Assembly (NCBI GenBank): GCA_026120035.1
Contig: JALRME010000008.1
Span: forward strand, 186,001-250,000
From: Coleophoma eucalyptorum
Lineage: Eukaryota; Ascomycota; Leotiomycetes; Helotiales; Dermateaceae
DNA length: 64,000 nucleotides
Reading direction: 5' to 3'
A program made the translations under genes and the position numbers. The notes under the pieces are model-generated. The model saw only the letters and a list, made by a program, of their open reading frames with translations. It ran no database searches and was not told where the DNA came from. Every line of letters begins with the position of its first letter. Position 1 is the first letter of the stretch. This document shows, in pieces, positions 58,701 through 64,000 of this stretch.

Positions 58701-58900
58701 CATTCCCCGTTCCTCCTGGCATCCTCAACTACGACGGAGATAATGTGATTGCTGTAGCTGTCTGGGCACAATCCGAGGCAGGAGCTTCCGTCGAAGTGAT
58801 TCCGATTGTCAGCTACACATTGCAGTCCTCGTTGAATGTTAAATTTGATGGCAACTACCTGAGGCCAAGCTGGGATCCAGTGCGGAATCAGTATAAATGA
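55769..58900 (+). CDS. Secreted GH35 beta-galactosidase
   Basis: Three exons (55769-56569, 56628-57624, 57684-58900) give 1004 residues, the normal size of fungal LacA-type enzymes. The signal peptide (MRSCAWWLLFCSGVAAQAQ) suggests the true start may be the second ATG at 55787. The GH35 barrel is clear: PFIFSGEMHPFRLPVPELW, AAGMRAVSIYLHWGYHSQ and VIVRPGPYINGETSAGGLAL. The acid/base Glu197 is in LMLQIENEFPQ and the nucleophile Glu307 in SPEFQGGALNPW. MFYGGTNWGWLAAPFVTSSY follows. C-terminal jelly-roll domains contain GIRLWRGNFTGN and YVNGYQFGRYYAYI. The enzyme should remove terminal beta-galactose from lactose or plant cell-wall galactans outside the cell. Both introns have GTAAG donors and fit in phase. 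Confidence 0.95.
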
Positions 58901-59673
58901 GGAACATAGCAGGAGGAGTTATGTCCGGCGCCTTCGAGATGAATGCATTCTTGTATTTTGAAGAGTCTGTCTAAAGTTCTGGCGAACTGGAGGTCTAGTT
59001 CTATTATGGTTGTAACCGAAGTTTCAATGGCTTTGTGGTCGCAACAATCCGGACTTCCAAAGAATAGTAAGGGCCTGTTTCTTTCACATAATGGCATGTT
59101 ACGTTGTCGCCTACATCAGAGTATAAAATATCGATTACTACGGCCCTATTTGGTTAATAGTAGTATTTATACTAAAGATCTTAGCTGTTACAGATACTCG
59201 CTTAGTAGGGTTTGTATCGAGGAATTGTAGGGCTTTTCTGAGGCGTATAGCATCTAAATCGACATCATTTGGCGCAGGGATTGTATAGATAGTTTGCTAA
59301 TAGTTGGGGGAAAAGGTGGTGGAATAGATAAGAAAGAGTAGAAAACCCTGTTTTTGCGAGTAAAAGTTTTATCACTTGCTTTCCCCGACTAGAAGCGGGG
59401 CGCACACAGGAGTGTCCAGAAGTGGATCCGACGATTAGTACTATTGATGAAATTTAAAAGAGATTCTAACTACAATCAGGACCAAGATAGGCCTAAAACC
59501 GCCATTAAACGTTTCGGGGCCCCTCTAACATTATAATATAAACTATATCTCTCGTATTCTTCCTTTCATCAAAGAAATCATTACCTCAACTAATTCCGCG
59601 CTCCTGATTCTAAATTATGAGTATATAGAACAACAGACTCTTTGCATAGGACAACAGTCCCCAAACCATGTGA
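58901..59673. other. Intergenic, no gene seen
   Basis: Convergent 3' flanks of the beta-galactosidase and alpha/beta-hydrolase genes. Short frames only; no recognised element. Confidence 0.5.
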
Positions 59674-61127
59674 CTAAAGATGATTTTCTTTCAAGAAATT
59701 CCCGATGACCTCAAACGATCCTGTAGCATTTAACTGTGTGATTTAGCTCGATTAGTCCTTATTTTGATCAAGATAGTAACAATGAAATAGTAACTTACAG
59801 CATAATTGATTGCATGTCCACTGTCTGGTTGCGTATATGTGACTACACTCTTCGATGCAGGGAATACTGCACCAACTCCTGCTTCAATAAAACCCGGACA
59901 GTAACCTCCACAGGCAATGAAGTCGTACTCGCCGCTATTTGATATTAGTTAGTAGAAATACGGCTGGGATTTCGAACGGTTCTAACCTCATAATCTGAGT
60001 AATCAATTAGAATTAGTCTTCAACGATAATAGGGAGGAAGTATTTACCATAACGGGACCGGTAAATGCAGGAGAAGTTAAATTGGTTGCTCTAAGACTTA
60101 TAGGTTCCAACACCCCCGTTGGCTGTTTAGTATTCTCGGCATACTGCAGAACATCCCTATCATAGAAGGGGACTTTGAAGAACCTAGGCAAGTCGTCAGT
60201 AATAGTGCAACCCCAACGTTAACAGTAAAGAATCATACGTCTCAATATTCGAAAAAATATCAACCCAAACCGCATATCCCCCATCTAATTTGCCCCATTT
60301 CGCTGGATCCTGTAAGTTTGCCAGACGAAATTGTTTAGCCTGATTAGATACGACACCACCTGGAGTATAAGCAACACCAGTGAGTACCGCGGCATCAATC
60401 AGCTCTGGGTTCGACCTGAGAACGGAGTTTGAGATTATGCTTCCGAGACTGTGGCCCAAGAGAACAATTTTGGAGTTAGAGGGACCGAATTGGCCAGAGC
60501 GGATAAGTTTGCTAAGTTCTACGAGGATACTAGCTTGCATTGATGTTTGCAAGACATAGCCGGATGGCCTGTATAAGAATTATCAGCAAGGGATGTTAAG
60601 TATCATAGTATTGTTTGGGCAATGAACGTACTTGTCAGATTCGCCTGTGCCTATTCTGTCGTAGAAAAAGATTGAATATCCTTCCGCAATAGCAAAGTCC
60701 ACAAAACTGTATTTTTCTGGTTGAATTGCAGGATCCCAATAGCTTCCCAATTCATTAGCATCTGGTTGATAATAAAATAGGACCTCTCTCACCGTCTATC
60801 GTAACCCGCGCCAGGTGTGGCAAGCAAAACAGTTCCATTTCCTCCACCAACTGGTTCACAGAATGTGCCGGATATTGTATAGACAGCGGTTTCTGGAGTG
60901 GTAGGAACAGAGTACGGATGAAAGACAGTTTGGGAATCGCGTCTTCCAGTCAAGGAGTTGAAGTCTGCCATATCCTCATTGTTTTTGAAGGGCTCGAGGG
61001 TCCATTTGAGGTTAAGAGAGGTAACTTCGAGAGGGATGGTATAGTGTTTACATAATTTGGCAACCTGATGAGGAGCACTTTGTGCTAGAGTCGCAAGAAA
61101 TAGAATAGAGGTGAAAATGTACAGCAT
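59674..61127 (-). CDS. Secreted alpha/beta hydrolase with 8-nt microexon
   Basis: Seven exons (61127-60793, 60742-60632, 60568-60239, 60183-60048, 59994-59987, 59934-59799, 59733-59674) give 371 residues. All phases agree, including the 8-nt exon ATTATGAG. The signal peptide is MLYIFTSILFLATLAQSAPH. Family blocks are LLATPGAGYDRRYWDP, EGYSIFFYDRIGTGESDKPS, the nucleophile elbow IVLLGHSLGSIISN, and GEYDFIACGGYCPG, which holds the acid residue. The catalytic His is in QPDSGHAINYA. Similar fungal secreted hydrolases are often uncharacterised lipase- or esterase-like enzymes, so the substrate is unknown. The gene is convergent with the beta-galactosidase gene; the two could act outside the cell together, but no link is shown. 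Confidence 0.9.
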
Positions 61128-63241
61128 TTTGAGAGGTATGTGATATTACGGTTGAAACTGAGGATGGGTAGAGGATGAAGATGATCATTGAAAAGAAGAA
61201 ATAGAAGCCTTTTATAGAGTTAGTTATCTATGACGCGAATAACCAATAACTCCGCCTATTCTAATACCCAGAATCGTATTTTTAAAGCATCACCAGCTAG
61301 CTCATCCGATTTTGATACTATGTATTACTACGAACGCTTTCGTGGCAGGCTTACTTCAGTATCCGTATTTCGCATTTCGCATTTGGGATCCCGTCTTCCG
61401 CATTTCGCATTCGAAGAGATAGGCTAAGCTAAATCGAAGATCAAGATGCACCTACTTCTCAGCTCCCTTTATTATATGTTACATTTACCCATTAACAGAC
61501 CCTATGTAAATCACAGGCTACTTGAGTTCTTCCCTGGCTTCATTCTTACCGCAGGATTATTTTGTAGACCCCATAGTAAAATCGAACATTGACAGGTTTT
61601 AACCTCTCACAATCATACCGCATTATTTAGGTCTATGAACTCCTACGCGGTGCTATGGCCATATGAGGCTGCTTATCCTACCTAACGGCTAAATTTCACT
61701 AGAGATTTCAATATTGGCATGTATACTATATTAGGCCGCCACCCTTCCAAAATATATAGCTCTTGACTAAAGTGAAATGGGTATATTAAAACAGAGGTAG
61801 AGTGTTGCTGGCGTCATCTTAGGGGACATATAAGCGCTAATGCACGAGGGTGGCGTGGTCATCGTGAGAGATCATTCTTTCCATAGCTGGATCACATCAC
61901 TGCTTGAGTATTCGCTTTCATATTAATGAGAAATAATCGCATCTTATCCTGGACCATAAGTGTACTCAAACTCTGGCTAGGAGCAAAGGTAGAATGCCAA
62001 TGGCATTAACCGATGGCCCAGGAACCCCTGGCCAAAGGAGAGCCCATCAAAAGTCTTAGAACGGTTAACATAAATATAAACAAAAAAGCTGCTAAACCTT
62101 AACACACAAAGATCAATTACTTTGATGTTGTGGGCTCATTTCTTAGCTCGCTATAACCATGTCTTCTACTTTAGATGTTAGAACAAATTTAGAAAGTAAG
62201 ATCCCTATAGTTACAAGACAACGCTGTATGCAACATATCCAAGCTCTTAGAAAGATCGCCTATAGTAATTCGCACAAGCCTAGAGATAAAAGCCCTAGAA
62301 TTGTTGTACTTTCACACCACAGTAACTAACTCAGGCTTTCTCGCTTAATAGGTTCGGTTCTATTGCCGGAGTCAAAAGGGGGGGTGGTAAGAGGTAGCGA
62401 CTAATGTCAACCGATTTGAATGAGAAAACTAGACCTCTATCATTTCCTATCCCAAGTTATACTCTATCAAAGGTGGGTTATGTGAGCGGGCCTTTAACGG
62501 GAAGTTCAATTCTTGATATTAGACTCAAATAGCAGCTCTTACACGGGTTTACAAGGAAACTTACTGAAAAAGATAGGCCGTAACGTAGGACTTTGTATGC
62601 ATGATAAATATACAAGGAGTTCAAATGATTACATTAGAGGAGAAGGGCAAGCAGCGTAATACTAATCGAGCGTATATGCATTTTTATTTTGGGCGATAAC
62701 TGTACGTCAATTTCGGCAAGTTATTACCTAGACATACTATAGAAGAATACCACCGCAGCTAGCAGCTTAGCGGTTGTCCGTGGCGGCCGCCATCTGGCTT
62801 TCCCCGACTCCTTGAACAGCCGCATTTCAACTAGCGACACTATAACCACACAGCATCATTTAAGAAGGGAGGGAGGGAAAGGATGGATGGAGATGGACCC
62901 CTTTTTGCGCAGGCATGATTTCTGCTATATAAATTCATATACTCATATGGCTAAACTCTATGAGGATGGCAAAGCCTCTTCAAATTAAATACAGTATTAT
63001 GCCTAGCGGGCAAATCGTCCGCACCCCCCTTACTCCCCCAAGCCAGCCCTTGCGGAGACGGCCGCAGACGCGGCCGCAGACAAGGCCTGACACAACCAAA
63101 CCACCGCACTAAGCACGGAACCGCAGAAATAGAGTTTGGTGTCTTTAACCACTGTTATTTAAGACCGCGGCGATGCCATTTAAAGATGCCGTGCCAGGAA
63201 AGAGGGAAAGATATTAGATATATTCTTATACTATATACTCT
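61128..63241. other. Long gene-poor stretch
   Basis: About 2.1 kb with no supported gene. Around 61.36-61.42 kb, CATTTCGCATTTCGCATT-like short repeats occur. Near 63.05-63.09 kb, GGCCGCAGACGCGGCCGCAG is a GC-rich direct repeat in otherwise AT-rich DNA. The right end is the promoter of the esterase gene, with TTATACTATATACTC just before its ATG. Confidence 0.45.
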
Positions 63242-64000
63242 ATGTCTTTTTGTACTCAATCTCGGCGCAAAGTCCTTGCCACTCTTCTTCGGCTCACATC
63301 TGGCAATGTCACTCAGGAACTCCGCCTAGATGAGATCAGTCTTATCAAGATAGACTCGCGCACAGCGGGACGAACGATCGATGTCCACGTCTACAATTCT
63401 TCAAAATTTTCCAATCCCGAAATTCGATCACCCGTCCTTATCAACTTTCATGGAAGCGGCTTCGTCATTCCGGCCCATGGCAGTGATGCTGCTTTCTGTC
63501 GCTACATAAGCGAGGCGCTGGATATAGTGGTCTTGGATACGGACTATCGCAAGGCCCCTGAACACCCGTTTCCAGCCGCTTTGGAAGATGTTCAGGATGT
63601 CATTAGATGGGTGATGAGCCAGCCGGACCGATTTGACTTAGACAATATTGCCCTTTCTGGCTTCAGTGCGGGGGGGAATTTGGCTCTCGTGGCTTCGGCC
63701 ATTTCACAGAAACCCACCACTTCTAGCAACAAGTCGATTAAAGCCCTCATTACCTTCTACCCTCCGACCGACCTTTCCATTCCACCTGAAACAAAGGAAG
63801 CTCCAGTACCCATCAATCCCATTCCAGCCTTTGTTGCGAATTTCATTTCCGATGTTTATATCCCGCCCGCAATCAAAGCTAGCGATCCTCGGATCTCGCC
63901 ATCGTATATCGACCCGAGTCACTTTCCCCAGAATGTGATGTTTATCACTTGCGAGGGGGATAACCTGTGTATCGAGGCGGAGGAATTGGCGGCAAAGATC
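63242..64000 (+). CDS. HSL-type alpha/beta hydrolase (esterase), 3' end beyond right edge
   Basis: An open frame from the ATG at 63242 runs without stop to the last base (253 codons, incomplete). Hormone-sensitive-lipase family motifs are present: the oxyanion block VLINFHGSGFVIPAHGSD near residues 65-85, and the VVLDTDYRKAPEHPFPAALE block. DVIRWVMSQPDRFDLDNIAL and the nucleophile elbow SGFSAGGNLALVAS follow. The block MFITCEGDNLCIEAEELAAK holds the expected acid Asp; the His should lie outside the window. The oxyanion motif is HGSG rather than the usual HGGG. It is probably a cytosolic esterase; the substrate is unknown. Confidence 0.9.
   Translation, partial: MSFCTQSRRKVLATLLRLTSGNVTQELRLDEISLIKIDSRTAGRTIDVHVYNSSKFSNPEIRSPVLINFHGSGFVIPAHGSDAAFCRYISEALDIVVLDTDYRKAPEHPFPAALEDVQDVIRWVMSQPDRFDLDNIALSGFSAGGNLALVASAISQKPTTSSNKSIKALITFYPPTDLSIPPETKEAPVPINPIPAFVANFISDVYIPPAIKASDPRISPSYIDPSHFPQNVMFITCEGDNLCIEAEELAAKI

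Noticed and set aside
63648..63938. 96-codon plus-strand ORF near the right edge
   Set aside because: It is an alternative frame of the HSL-type esterase, whose own frame stays open to the window end.

Overview
The window is nuclear DNA of a filamentous ascomycete (Pezizomycotina). Most genes have one to six introns of about 50-90 nt with GT-AG ends and CTAAC/CTRAY branch points. Gene families are typically fungal: HET-domain proteins, NACHT-ankyrin receptors, a LaeA-like methyltransferase, a DUF1752 protein, GH35 and S66. A Leotiomycete-type genome is my guess, not shown by the sequence. Gene models were built by hand by joining open frames at splice signals; most sum to an exact multiple of three.

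Left part (1-9.2 kb), all minus strand: the 5' part of an unidentified gene, a five-exon cupin protein, a seven-exon LaeA-like methyltransferase with a GC-AG intron, an SMP-30/lactonase-like protein, and a decayed amino-acid permease.

Middle part (9.5-41.5 kb) is rich in fungal nonself-recognition genes. It holds four HET-domain genes (9553, 13160, 22108, 39340), one broken HET remnant (about 19.2-20.0 kb) and two NACHT-ankyrin (NLR-like) genes (28685-31401 and 35193-38799). The second NLR has a HeLo-like N-terminus, a NACHT domain, at least eight nearly identical 99-bp ankyrin units, an assembly gap inside the repeat array, and a C-terminal ZZ-type zinc finger. A 143-bp direct repeat lies on both sides of it. 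Interspersed are a DUF1752/Reg1-like protein with a PP1-docking motif, a quinone-oxidoreductase-type MDR enzyme, a tautomerase-like protein and a shortened cyclase-associated protein (CAP) paralogue.

Right part (42-64 kb) is mostly metabolic or secreted: a secreted Ser/Thr- and Cys-rich protein, a beta-lactamase-fold serine hydrolase, an MFS monocarboxylate-type transporter, a MYND-finger fragment, an S66 LD-carboxypeptidase, a secreted GH35 beta-galactosidase, a secreted alpha/beta hydrolase with an 8-nt microexon, and the start of an HSL-type esterase that runs off the right edge.

Intergenic DNA is AT-rich, with short tandem repeats and gene relics. Some nonsense changes fit C-to-T/G-to-A decay of the RIP type. 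I saw no rRNA, tRNA or CRISPR array.
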